From JBBQKF01 sp964549475 (GTDB taxonomy: Bacteria; Bacillota; Clostridia; Saccharofermentanales; UBA5734): a stretch of 18,602 nucleotides of DNA. Position 1 is the first letter of the stretch. Each line of letters opens with the position of its first letter. A program made the translations under genes and the position numbers. The notes below the pieces were generated by a model. It made no database searches. It was given only the letters and a program-made list of their open reading frames with translations, and was not told the origin of the DNA. The stretch covers positions 1 through 18,602 of the forward strand of contig CAZJXH010000047.1 in the NCBI GenBank assembly GCA_964549475.1. Direction: 5' to 3'. Shown piece after piece: positions 1 through 8,159 of the stretch.

Positions 1-883
1 GAATACGGGTTTCATAAGGCGTACCTACACTATAGAAAAGCAAAACGGTTCCTTTTTTGTCGACGCTGACAAGGCTTGGCTGTCCATTGCCCCATTGGAA
101 TAAATCCTTTACAGAGGTGTCCCGTACAAAAGGAATAAATGGGTTAATCGCATCGCACTTGATCCATGGTCCCATCGGATCCACCGCAACAGCAAGTCCT
201 GTTTCGTTTTCCTGGTTGTTCAATGTGTCTGCACCCAGATAGGCCATTAAATAATGATAAGTTTCTCCGTTATAAGCAAATTCACCCTTAATAACTGAAG
301 GATCGCAGTCATGTGCCTTATCCCATGCGCCAACGGAAGGTTTCAACACAATCGTTTCTGCACCATAGCTCCATTTATTGTCTGTATTGCGGATTCCTTT
401 GCGGCATCCTATATGATCAACGATCACATTGCTTTCGACATTCGTGCAATAATAAACATAACGGGTATTATTGTCCACCTGCATGATGGACGGGCAGTAG
501 TTATAAATCATTTCTTTGGATGCATTAAAGAGCAGCTCATTGTTCTCCCCCCTGGGAGCTTCCGGTGAAGTCCCCGCGACGGAGCCGGTGTCCATGCTGC
601 CGGCTGCACTCCGGGAAGAAGAAGTCATGGCGTTTGCCGCAGAGTTGTTTTGAGATATGGCACTCTGACGGTCCATACTGTTTTTTTCAATTATCATAGA
701 AGAAGCTCCCTCGCTTATATTGACGGTTTCCGCCTCTGTGCCGCTGCCATTGCTGACGGTGTCGGAAAAATTTTCTGTCCGGGAGGAAGCAGAAAGACCA
801 TCCCCGCTGTTGCAGCCAATCAGGCATAAGCATAAAGACAGAAAGCAGGATAACAATATTGTAAACAACCCTGATATTTTCAT
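1..883 (-). CDS. GH43-like beta-propeller lipoprotein, partial (3' end beyond window)
   Basis: The frame stays open from an ATG at 883 to the window edge, giving 294 residues; the C-terminus is missing. Residues 1-24 form a lipoprotein signal ending in LIGC (lipidated Cys24). Residues 25-115 are a Ser/Ala/Asn-rich, probably disordered stalk. From about 120 the sequence resembles five-bladed propellers of the GH43 type: blade-like segments contain YCPSI (129-133), CDPSV (193-197), DPMGPW (235-240) and GNGQPSL (265-271). It is clearly paralogous to the gene just upstream (897-2039). The start at 883 has AAAGGG 9 bases upstream; an in-frame ATG at 892 abuts that site and is less likely. The gap to the upstream stop is 13 bp, so the two are probably co-transcribed. 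The expected role is surface glycan cleavage or binding. The usual first-blade catalytic Asp of GH43 seems absent, so activity is uncertain. Confidence 0.8.
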   Translation of the reverse strand, partial: MKISGLFTILLSCFLSLCLCLIGCNSGDGLSASSRTENFSDTVSNGSGTEAETVNISEGASSMIIEKNSMDRQSAISQNNSAANAMTSSSRSAAGSMDTGSVAGTSPEAPRGENNELLFNASKEMIYNYCPSIMQVDNNTRYVYYCTNVESNVIVDHIGCRKGIRNTDNKWSYGAETIVLKPSVGAWDKAHDCDPSVIKGEFAYNGETYHYLMAYLGADTLNNQENETGLAVAVDPMGPWIKCDAINPFIPFVRDTSVKDLFQWGNGQPSLVSVDKKGTVLLFYSVGTPYETRI

Positions 884-896
884 ACGTCCCATCCCT

Positions 897-2039
897 TTAC
901 GAATTTTTAATTTCATACATGTGCAATCCGGGACTGAATGTATAGGATGTATCATTCATGTTGGCCGGCTCGTGAGAAGAAGTAAAGCATATAGAAATTT
1001 TACTCGTGTCTTTGACAATGCCATAGGCATCTCTTAATATACAGGCAGAATACATCCTCGACCATCCAAGACGGTTTTCATCCACATAAGTATCCAGCTG
1101 GTTGATTTCAGGAACGATTGTATCCCACTTTCCATTCGGATCGTACAAGCCTCCTGTTTTCATTGTTGCAACCGTCAGCTTGGTCGCAACCTTTGGCTCA
1201 TTCAGAGCATATGGAAAACCATCCTTTACCATATAAAGCTGACTTCCATCCTCATTAACAGAAAAATCGCAGTTGGCAACCAGCGGATACCCCAGGCCAT
1301 CATCCGGTAGTCCAAGATAGGATACTGTCAGATATCCAGAAAATTTCGGATTGTCCAATTGGCTTAAATCAGCATCCACAACACGCGTGGAAGATAAATT
1401 ATTGTCACCGTGGGAATAGAAAATCCGTACCTTTCCCTTCTTATCATAGCTTACAAGGCTTGGATTCCCTACGCCATATTGAGATCCTGAAATTTCAGAA
1501 TTATAGGATATGGCAGGCGAGTCGCCTATCTTTGTAAATGGGCCTTCCGGATTCTTCGCTACAGCCAATCCAATTTGAAAGTTTTTTGATGCTTCTATCC
1601 TATTCGCTGAATAGGCAAGAAGACAAGTATAGGAATTCCCTGCATATGAAAAATCACCGTATATCACAGAAGGACACGTTACGCGCTGACTGTCCCATTT
1701 CCCGTCAGAGGGCATCAGTACGATCTTTTTTTCTTCATAGATATATTCCCCATTCTTCAGCGTACCCTTGCGTACCGCAATCACATCTGACGCGGATTTT
1801 TCCTTATCGCGGTTTACGGTATAATATACATAACGAGTGTTGTCATCTGCCTGTAAAATGGAAGGAGCATAAGCATAAAAACCGGCATCCTCCATAAACA
1901 TATAATCCGTGCCCAGCGCTTTCCGATTTTCATTGCTGTCAATGCCGCTGCTGACCGGGACACCGTTATGGCTGCAAGAACAAAGCAGTAGGACCGGCAG
2001 AAGAAAAAACCATATGTTTTTAATAAATTTCCGCTTCAT
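897..2039 (-). CDS. GH43-like beta-propeller lipoprotein
   Basis: A 380-residue protein with a signal peptide ending in LCSC (lipidated Cys22), hence a membrane-anchored surface lipoprotein. The linker is only about 25 residues, much shorter than in the downstream paralogue. Propeller-like segments include YAPSI (57-61), TCPSV (121-125), NPEGPFTKIGD (from 163) and GVGNPSLVSYDKKG (from about 189). The first-blade segment YAPSILQADDNTRYVYY lines up with YCPSIMQVDNNTRYVYY of the paralogue. I chose the ATG at 2039 because GGAGG lies 7 bases upstream of it. An in-frame ATG at 2051 would place the ribosome site inside the gene. The predicted role is hydrolysis or recognition of an extracellular furanoside/xyloside-type glycan, inferred from fold only. 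A DP motif expected in GH43 blade 1 reads AP here, so it may be a binding protein or belong to another propeller family. Confidence 0.82.
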   Translation of the reverse strand: MKRKFIKNIWFFLLPVLLLCSCSHNGVPVSSGIDSNENRKALGTDYMFMEDAGFYAYAPSILQADDNTRYVYYTVNRDKEKSASDVIAVRKGTLKNGEYIYEEKKIVLMPSDGKWDSQRVTCPSVIYGDFSYAGNSYTCLLAYSANRIEASKNFQIGLAVAKNPEGPFTKIGDSPAISYNSEISGSQYGVGNPSLVSYDKKGKVRIFYSHGDNNLSSTRVVDADLSQLDNPKFSGYLTVSYLGLPDDGLGYPLVANCDFSVNEDGSQLYMVKDGFPYALNEPKVATKLTVATMKTGGLYDPNGKWDTIVPEINQLDTYVDENRLGWSRMYSACILRDAYGIVKDTSKISICFTSSHEPANMNDTSYTFSPGLHMYEIKNS

Positions 2040-2056
2040 ATATTCCTCCATCCCTT

Positions 2057-3493
2057 CTAATTCATTTTCATCTGATCCGGAATTGATTTGCCACTATTGA
2101 AAAAATCGGTAGATACCAGGGTTTCCTCATAATAGATACCTAACGAGTCTATAACAAATTCCAAACCCTGATTGATATTGGAATCGGATACAATAGAAAT
2201 TTGCGGAATATCGGCAAGATCCATGATTCCGTTGCCCCATGTGCACCATACCGCTTTGGTATAGAAAGTAAAGGGCACCCGCACCCATCCTTCAAAGCCT
2301 ACCGGAATAAAGAAATGAGGCTGCGACTGTACAATATATTGCTGCCTGGTATTGGTATCGTACAGCATAATCCTAGTACCGTATTGCAGGCTCCATCTTT
2401 CGCCGTATTCATCTTTTTTCGCACCGGGATCATATTCGTCGATTTCAAAGCCCATGGATACTTCATAATCGGACAGATTTTTCGCCCAAAAGGTGACGCC
2501 CTGTGCTTTTTTACCGTCCTTGCCGTCATTCCAGGCACGCCAGTCGGATAATTTCGTTTTCGCTACAAAAGTGACTGCGCTGTAATAGTCCTGATTTCCG
2601 GAAACCGGCCCTGTAATACTGAATTTCAATGCGTTGCCGTCCGTATCGCTGTCTTTATAAAGAGTGGGAATGACGCCGCCACCTTTTGTATAAACCATGC
2701 TTTGGAGTGTTTTATTCCATTCGTTTTCCGCTGTTGGATATCCTTCGCTCATGTCTTCCAGGATTTTTACATCTCCTACTCGTTTGCATGTTTTCAAAGC
2801 AGCCTTTTTGTTTTTTATCACCCGGGAAAAGTTTACCAGACCACCGCCATTATCTAGAAGAAGGTCCGTATTCAGCTGGGCATCCGACATATTAGCAGGA
2901 TCATATAATAGATGCAAGTTTGAAAAGCTACTGTTCGGCTTGCCGCTGAACCATCCCACTTTGCCTATTTCCATTTCGAATTCCTGGTTTCCCTTATTAC
3001 AGTTGAAATTCAAGGTAATGCCTCCAATTTTGGTCTGGTCAATGCTCTCCAGGCCATACAGAGCAGAACGTGGAATAAGGAGCCATCCCCCGAAATCAGG
3101 AGTTGTAAATACAGATGCATAATAGGCTTTAAACGAAGAAGAACCCTGGTAATTTTCATCGTAAATCTGGATCGTATCGCTTGCGGCAGCTTTTTCGGGT
3201 GCGCCGTCAAACAAGCTGGCACGCTTCCCGCTGTTATCCAGTAAATGCACTTCAAAGCCCCATCCGGTGCCTGTGCTATTGCCAAATTCAATGGCAAGGT
3301 ATTGTAAAGAAGATAAATCCAGAGCAGGGTCCGGATATTTTGCTACCTGTGCCCATTCCCCCGTTTTTACGACTTCAATATGTATTCCGTTTATCATACC
3401 GGCCCGGGTAGTAATCGCATGGGTCAGTAAAGTGTTGTTTTGCACAGAAAGCAGCATCATTACGATGAGTGCGACCGAAATTAATTTCTTCAT
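2057..3493 (-). CDS. Secreted protein with two carbohydrate-binding-like beta-sandwich modules
   Basis: A 478-residue protein starting MKKLISVALIV, with an Sec signal peptide probably cut after THA (residue 26); there is no lipobox or C-terminal anchor. Two beta-rich domains are visible, about 30-185 and 245-460. The second contains PVGFEGWVRVPFTFY (397-411) followed by a TWGNG loop and a terminal VIDSLGIYYE strand. This matches the repeated P-x-x-F-x-G-x-V-x-x-P-F signature and the closing V-D-x-I-A-L strand of the 1024-aa surface protein at the head of the operon. The ATG at 3493 is preferred: AGGAAAGG lies about 11 bases upstream, whereas the in-frame ATG at 3505 directly abuts that site. 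The domain organisation resembles jelly-roll carbohydrate-binding modules. Substrate and family number cannot be given. It lies 22 bp after the nucleoside hydrolase gene. Confidence 0.8.
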   Translation of the reverse strand: MKKLISVALIVMMLLSVQNNTLLTHAITTRAGMINGIHIEVVKTGEWAQVAKYPDPALDLSSLQYLAIEFGNSTGTGWGFEVHLLDNSGKRASLFDGAPEKAAASDTIQIYDENYQGSSSFKAYYASVFTTPDFGGWLLIPRSALYGLESIDQTKIGGITLNFNCNKGNQEFEMEIGKVGWFSGKPNSSFSNLHLLYDPANMSDAQLNTDLLLDNGGGLVNFSRVIKNKKAALKTCKRVGDVKILEDMSEGYPTAENEWNKTLQSMVYTKGGGVIPTLYKDSDTDGNALKFSITGPVSGNQDYYSAVTFVAKTKLSDWRAWNDGKDGKKAQGVTFWAKNLSDYEVSMGFEIDEYDPGAKKDEYGERWSLQYGTRIMLYDTNTRQQYIVQSQPHFFIPVGFEGWVRVPFTFYTKAVWCTWGNGIMDLADIPQISIVSDSNINQGLEFVIDSLGIYYEETLVSTDFFNSGKSIPDQMKMN

Positions 3494-3515
3494 CAAACAG
3501 TCCATCCTTTCCTAA

Positions 3516-4448
3516 TCACTTAAAAATCCGTTCTTTTAGCAAATGTAGAAAGTGCTCGGATTTTACATCCACTGACACCTGTACAAGGGTGTTATGTGTA
3601 TTTTTTTCTGGTTCCACAATTGTTTTCCCGCGTTCGGCACCTGTCAGTCCTACCCGCACATACTTTGGAGCAAAGGTAACGATATCCTTCTCCAGCAGTG
3701 TGCCTATCACTAAAGGATCATGCATAACAGGAGAATTGAAGCGATAATATTCGAACCATTTGTCCATCATTTGGGTTATCAGATTCTGTGTATTCCCCTG
3801 CAATGAATGAAATTCCTGAACATCCTCCTTATTCAGCTCACAACGCAATGTAATATCAATTCCAACGGCATAAATCGGCCATCCGGCGGTAAACACCATA
3901 TACGCGGCTTCTGGATCACATGCTACATTCCATTCGGTCAGATCTTTTTGATACCATCCTCCAATGAGGCGTACTTCTTTGATACACTCCACAATAGAAG
4001 GGTCTTTGCGGACTGCCATTGCTGCATTTGTAAATGGTCCGATGAGGACTAATACCAATTGTCCTGCATATTCATGAGCCATTCGAATGATAAAATCCAC
4101 TGCATGCTCGTCGCTTATGATTTCATTGTCCATGCTGTTGTCATACTGAGGCAGGTTATACAGTCCGTATTTGTCTACGGTTTCTTTTGCAAGCAATTCG
4201 GGGGGTAATACATTTTCCATCTTTTGAATAAATGGCGTATTAACCCCGGCACGAACAGGGATGTCTTCGCGTTCAGAAAATCGCATCAGTCGTTTCGTCA
4301 TGCGAGCACGTGCTTTGGTATTACGAAAAACAGTAGTGATGCCAACTACTTCAATCTCAGGTGATTTTGCTGCCAAAGCCAATGCAAACGCATCATCAAT
4401 ATCATCTCCAGGGTCTGTGTCAATAATAATTTTAGTTCTTTCTAGCAT
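3516..4448 (-). CDS. Nucleoside hydrolase-family N-glycosidase
   Basis: A 310-residue cytoplasmic protein (no signal peptide) of the inosine-uridine nucleoside hydrolase family, which cleaves N-ribosidic bonds with a Ca2+ ion held by an Asp cluster. Seen directly: DTDPGDDIDDAFAL at residues 10-23 (metal and catalytic aspartates), GPFTNAAMAVRKDPSI in the middle, WNVACDPEAAYMVF, and the PVMHDPL motif that supplies the active-site His-Asp. The length fits the family (about 310 aa). The ATG at 4448 is chosen because GGGAGGA lies about 8 bases upstream and the motif then sits at the usual N-terminal position. The start lies inside the end of the upstream binding-protein gene (17-bp overlap), indicating translational coupling. 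A nucleoside hydrolase in a glycan-uptake operon is unusual: it may act on an imported riboside or on another glycoside. The family assignment is firm; the substrate is unknown. Confidence 0.92.
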   Translation of the reverse strand: MLERTKIIIDTDPGDDIDDAFALALAAKSPEIEVVGITTVFRNTKARARMTKRLMRFSEREDIPVRAGVNTPFIQKMENVLPPELLAKETVDKYGLYNLPQYDNSMDNEIISDEHAVDFIIRMAHEYAGQLVLVLIGPFTNAAMAVRKDPSIVECIKEVRLIGGWYQKDLTEWNVACDPEAAYMVFTAGWPIYAVGIDITLRCELNKEDVQEFHSLQGNTQNLITQMMDKWFEYYRFNSPVMHDPLVIGTLLEKDIVTFAPKYVRVGLTGAERGKTIVEPEKNTHNTLVQVSVDVKSEHFLHLLKERIFK

Positions 4449-6219
4449 ACACTGCGTCCTCCCAATAGCTAAAGTCTCCATTTGGTCCGATTTTACTGCC
4501 GTTACTGGTTGTTGGAGATTTATAGCCATCCGCATACGGAGGCCATCCTACTTTAATTCCAGAAACATTCTTTGCTGTTTGATACGATTTGGCACTAAAC
4601 GAAATGACGTCATCCAGCCCCCGCTCTTTCATCAATTGAATCGTTTCTTTGAATTTTTTAATTGCAGCGGTCTCACTGTCCGTACGTAAAATGTCCGGTA
4701 GATAGCGTGCCCATAATTTTGTCACGATATCACTTTTTTGTAAAAATGCAAAATATTTATTGTCTGCGGTATCGTGAATTAAGAACGATGGAGAATAGTC
4801 ATAACTGTAAGGGCAAAGAGACCGTTTGAGATTGCTGATATAGATATCCGAGGCTCGTTTGCCGGCAGTTCCGCGGGGAGCGACCTTTTCTGCAAAGGCC
4901 TGATTGATCAGCATATTGCAATACTTCAAACCATACGATCCGGTGTCTTCCGCTTCATATTTTTTTAGATACTCCTCTGTCCACTTGATACGGGTCTTGG
5001 ATTCATCTTCCCATTCCCAAGTCTCCCCTTCAACACCGTATTGGGTAAGCAGCTGGCCCTCTTCCGAAGATAAATAATCGAACACCTTGATGATTTTATC
5101 AGGACGGTCCGCCTGCTTGGTGATCATGGAAAGCAGATAGCCCTTGCCGCTCAAATCCTGCAATACAGGGTCGTCTCCCGCAGCATTCCTCAAAACGATG
5201 GGAATATAGGTCACATCGTTGTTATAGCACGAGACAAATGAATTGATATAATCCTGCGGTGTCACCATGGATACGAAAACATTCTGCGAGGCAATATTTC
5301 TTGTTATCGCATCGCGATTAACAGAAAAGTTGGTGGAATTAATCAATTTCTCTGTATAACAGCGATTCAGGAAAGTAATGCATTCCTCGTATTTAGGATC
5401 AGTCAGTAAATAATTGTAATTTCCATCTTTTGTCTCAAAAGGAACAGCGAAATATTGTGCCAGCCAAATAAGAGAATGATTGCCGTTTTGAGTGAATTGA
5501 TCCAATTGGATTGGAATAGCAGATTTATATTTCCCTGCGATATATTTACACCCGGCAATCATACCACTCGGCGTTGTCATATCGATGCCCTGTGCAGCTA
5601 CTTCATAATACCAGTCTTCTCTTACCATGAATCCCCCATTGGATGCAATATCCAAGTTCTTCATATAGTAATTGGGATATGAAATATTTGGTATCCCGTA
5701 CAGTTTTCCGTCTGCACGCATAAACCAGTCATGCACATCTTTCTGTTGTTCTAAAAATCTGGATTTCATCGATGGGGCAAAGAGTTCCATTAAATCATCG
5801 ATAGCCCATAAATAATTCTGGTCAGCTAATTGCGATGTCTGAGTATAGCTTGCCTGCACACTGATGACGTCAGGTAATTGACCGCTGCTGATCATTGTTG
5901 ACAGTTCGGTATTGTCTTCTGTGGAAGCGACGCGGAATTTAATCGTTGCTCCTGTGATTTCTTTTAACTTTTGAGATACCAGATCGTATCCGTTGGTGGG
6001 CCATGTCATCCATGGAACATTCAGGAACCATTCGAAAGTGAATTCACTGTTGTCCTGTTCCCAGCTGGGAGTTCCGGCGTCAGTAATTTTTGTAAAAGCG
6101 CTTAGCTTCCCCAAATCCGAACCATTGCTGCTATTTCCAGTGTTTCCTGCTTTACAGCCATATAAAAGAAGACTTAAGCATATTGGAAAAGCAAGAGCTT
6201 TTATCCATGTTTTTTTCAT
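4432..6219 (-). CDS. ABC transporter substrate-binding lipoprotein (LipO/LplA-like, family 1)
   Basis: A 595-residue protein with a signal peptide ending in LYGC (lipidated Cys22) and a Gly/Asn/Ser linker. The mature part resembles extracellular solute-binding family 1 proteins of the LipO/LplA type that serve oligosaccharide importers: long (over 500 aa), with a segment near residue 90 like NVPWMTWPTNGYDLVSQKLK, then ISSGQLPDVI and a VREDWYY strand. The start at 6219 is set by AAGGAAGGGGAA 8 bases upstream; the long upstream extension of the open frame lacks a ribosome site and would bury the signal peptide. It follows the two permease genes after an 89-bp gap. That gap holds a small inverted repeat (6268-6287, 6-bp stem), which could be a processing or stability element but is too short to be called. 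It delivers the substrate to the two permeases. Confidence 0.9.
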   Translation of the reverse strand: MKKTWIKALAFPICLSLLLYGCKAGNTGNSSNGSDLGKLSAFTKITDAGTPSWEQDNSEFTFEWFLNVPWMTWPTNGYDLVSQKLKEITGATIKFRVASTEDNTELSTMISSGQLPDVISVQASYTQTSQLADQNYLWAIDDLMELFAPSMKSRFLEQQKDVHDWFMRADGKLYGIPNISYPNYYMKNLDIASNGGFMVREDWYYEVAAQGIDMTTPSGMIAGCKYIAGKYKSAIPIQLDQFTQNGNHSLIWLAQYFAVPFETKDGNYNYLLTDPKYEECITFLNRCYTEKLINSTNFSVNRDAITRNIASQNVFVSMVTPQDYINSFVSCYNNDVTYIPIVLRNAAGDDPVLQDLSGKGYLLSMITKQADRPDKIIKVFDYLSSEEGQLLTQYGVEGETWEWEDESKTRIKWTEEYLKKYEAEDTGSYGLKYCNMLINQAFAEKVAPRGTAGKRASDIYISNLKRSLCPYSYDYSPSFLIHDTADNKYFAFLQKSDIVTKLWARYLPDILRTDSETAAIKKFKETIQLMKERGLDDVISFSAKSYQTAKNVSGIKVGWPPYADGYKSPTTSNGSKIGPNGDFSYWEDAVYARKN

Positions 6220-6308
6220 AAGAAATATTCCCCTTCCTTTTTTTGTAATAAAGTATATGCATGCTTCATGATTGCAGACGGAATCATTTGCATTGTTTCT
6301 TGAAATCC

Positions 6309-7202
6309 TTATCCCTTCAATGATCCGATGGTTAATCCCTTCTCGAAATATTTCTGCAGTAATGGATATATACATAAAACAGGCAGCGTGCTGACAAGGA
6401 TTGCCGCATAAGTTACTGTCTGGGGCGAAATACGCTCCAGAATTTCCACCGGCAATTGAATTCCATCCGTAGAAATATTCGCTTGATTGATAATTTTATA
6501 TAGAAAGTGCTGTAATGTATTCAGTTTATCATTGCTGGTAAACACCATGGAATCAAAGAATGAATTCCAATGGCCCACCGCGATCCACAAAGAAACCGTT
6601 GCTAAAACCGGTTTGGACAGTGGCATATAGATTTTCCAGAATATGCAAAACTCATCGGCACCGTCTACCACCGCTGCCTCATGCAGCCCGTCGGGAATGG
6701 ATTTAAAAAAGCTTTGCATGATGATCATATTATATACAGAATACATACAGGGAATGATATAAATTAAAAAATTGTTAAATAGCCCTAAAAGATTGATAAC
6801 CAAAAAGAATGGAATCAGACCCCCTCCGAAAAACATGGTGAAAATATTCAATCCATAAAAAACCTTCCGGTATCTCAGCTCTCTGCGACTCATGGCATAA
6901 GCAACAATCGAGGTAAATAAAATGGCAGTCCCTGTACCCAGGATTGTGCGTGCAAACGTAATAAGATAGGAATTCCAAAGTCTGCTGTCGGTTAAAATAA
7001 TCAGATAATTATCAAAAACAAACTTGCGAGGCCAAAAATATACACCACCGGATAGATAATCCAGTCCCTCGTTAAAAGAACCAATAAGCACATAGTATAA
7101 CGGGTATAAAGTTAAAAAAGAGAAGAGTATCATAATTACGGTATTGAGTATATCAAATGTTGTCCATTTTTTATTCAAGAAGGTCTTTTTTCCCTTGCTC
7201 AT
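6309..7202 (-). CDS. ABC transporter permease (LplC/YtcP-like)
   Basis: A 297-residue integral membrane protein with about six hydrophobic segments (about 20-40, 80-105, 115-135, 140-165, 198-215 and near the C-terminus). The cytoplasmic coupling loop HEAAVVDGADEFCIFWKIYMP (from about residue 174) is the EAA motif that contacts the ATPase. It ends with KGLTIGSLKG, a C-terminus typical of LplC-type carbohydrate permeases. The ATG at 7202 is one base past the stop of the partner permease, with GAGGGG about 10 bases upstream, so translation is coupled. It forms a heterodimeric channel with the preceding permease. No ATP-binding subunit is encoded in the window, so a shared MsmX-type ATPase elsewhere is likely (inference). 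Confidence 0.93.
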   Translation of the reverse strand: MSKGKKTFLNKKWTTFDILNTVIMILFSFLTLYPLYYVLIGSFNEGLDYLSGGVYFWPRKFVFDNYLIILTDSRLWNSYLITFARTILGTGTAILFTSIVAYAMSRRELRYRKVFYGLNIFTMFFGGGLIPFFLVINLLGLFNNFLIYIIPCMYSVYNMIIMQSFFKSIPDGLHEAAVVDGADEFCIFWKIYMPLSKPVLATVSLWIAVGHWNSFFDSMVFTSNDKLNTLQHFLYKIINQANISTDGIQLPVEILERISPQTVTYAAILVSTLPVLCIYPLLQKYFEKGLTIGSLKG

Positions 7203-7203
7203 A

Positions 7204-8154
7204 TTATATCAGCCCCTCATTCGTGATTTTTTTGCACAGGAAATTAGATCCCAGTAAAAGTAACAAGGCCAGAATGGATTTAAACAATCCAACTGCTGTA
7301 GTATAGGAGTATCGCAGATTCTGTACACCGTATTTGTAAACCAGAGTATCCAAGACTTCACTGCGCGCCAGGTTGGTCTGATTTTGAAATACCCAGATCT
7401 GGTCAAATCCATTGTTTAAAATGCCGCTGACCGATAAAATAAAAAATATTACAATTGTTGGCGCAATACACGGTATTGTGATGAAATAAATCCGCTGCCA
7501 GCGATTTGCGCCGTCCATATACGCAGATTCAAATAACTGCGGATCAATTCCTGTAATAGCCGCATAGTAAATGATAGAGCCCCATCCAACCCCTTTTAAT
7601 AGAGAACTGGAGATGATAATTCCCCAGAAATAATTCTCCTGGCCGAAATTGATTGCTTCTTTTATAACCCCCCATTGCAGCAATACATTATTAATGATGC
7701 CTGAGCGGCTGTCCAGCAACGCAAGAATAATACCACCGAACACGACCCAGGACAGAAAATACGGTAAATAGGAAATTGTTTGAACGGATTTACGAAAACG
7801 AGAATTTTTTAGTTCATTAAGCAAGATAGCAAAAATGATCGGAGCGGGGAATCCAATTGCAAGAGATAATAAATTGAGTCCCAGCGTATTTGACATGACA
7901 TTGAAAAACTCCGCATCTGTTAAAAACGCTTTAAAATTATCAAACCCTGCAAAAGAGGTTTTTAAAATAGCATCAACAATACTAAGGGTATAATCCCCTT
8001 GTTTAAAAGCAAGAATAACACCGAACATCGGGGCATAAGCAAAAACAAGAAGAATTATCGTGCCCAGGGACGCCATGAAGAAAAGCTGTCTGGAATTCTG
8101 TGTCCATTTGGCGAAGTTTTTTCTATTCGATAAAAAATGTGTCCGATCTGTCAC
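7204..8154 (-). CDS. ABC transporter permease (LplB-like)
   Basis: A 316-residue membrane protein with about six transmembrane segments (first at about 25-50). The EAA coupling loop ESAYMDGANRWQRIYFITIP lies at about 209-228. Size and sequence style match LplB-type permeases of oligosaccharide ABC importers in Firmicutes. The start is a GTG at 8154. It is supported by GGAGAGG about 8 bases upstream, within the final codons of the LacI gene, whose stop is 5 bp away. It ends one base before the second permease's ATG. The pair plus the downstream binding lipoprotein form one importer. Confidence 0.93.
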   Translation of the reverse strand: MTDRTHFLSNRKNFAKWTQNSRQLFFMASLGTIILLVFAYAPMFGVILAFKQGDYTLSIVDAILKTSFAGFDNFKAFLTDAEFFNVMSNTLGLNLLSLAIGFPAPIIFAILLNELKNSRFRKSVQTISYLPYFLSWVVFGGIILALLDSRSGIINNVLLQWGVIKEAINFGQENYFWGIIISSSLLKGVGWGSIIYYAAITGIDPQLFESAYMDGANRWQRIYFITIPCIAPTIVIFFILSVSGILNNGFDQIWVFQNQTNLARSEVLDTLVYKYGVQNLRYSYTTAVGLFKSILALLLLLGSNFLCKKITNEGLI

Positions 8155-8159
8155 AGGTT

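Noticed and set aside
2697..3122. Long plus-strand frames opposite the operon genes, e.g. here and at 4261-4689
   Set aside because: They are antisense shadows of well-supported genes, with no recognisable domains or ribosome sites.
6268..6287. Inverted repeat ATGATT-8 nt-AATCAT between the permease and binding-protein genes as a terminator
   Set aside because: The stem is only 6 bp, AT-rich and without a following T-run, so no terminator can be supported.
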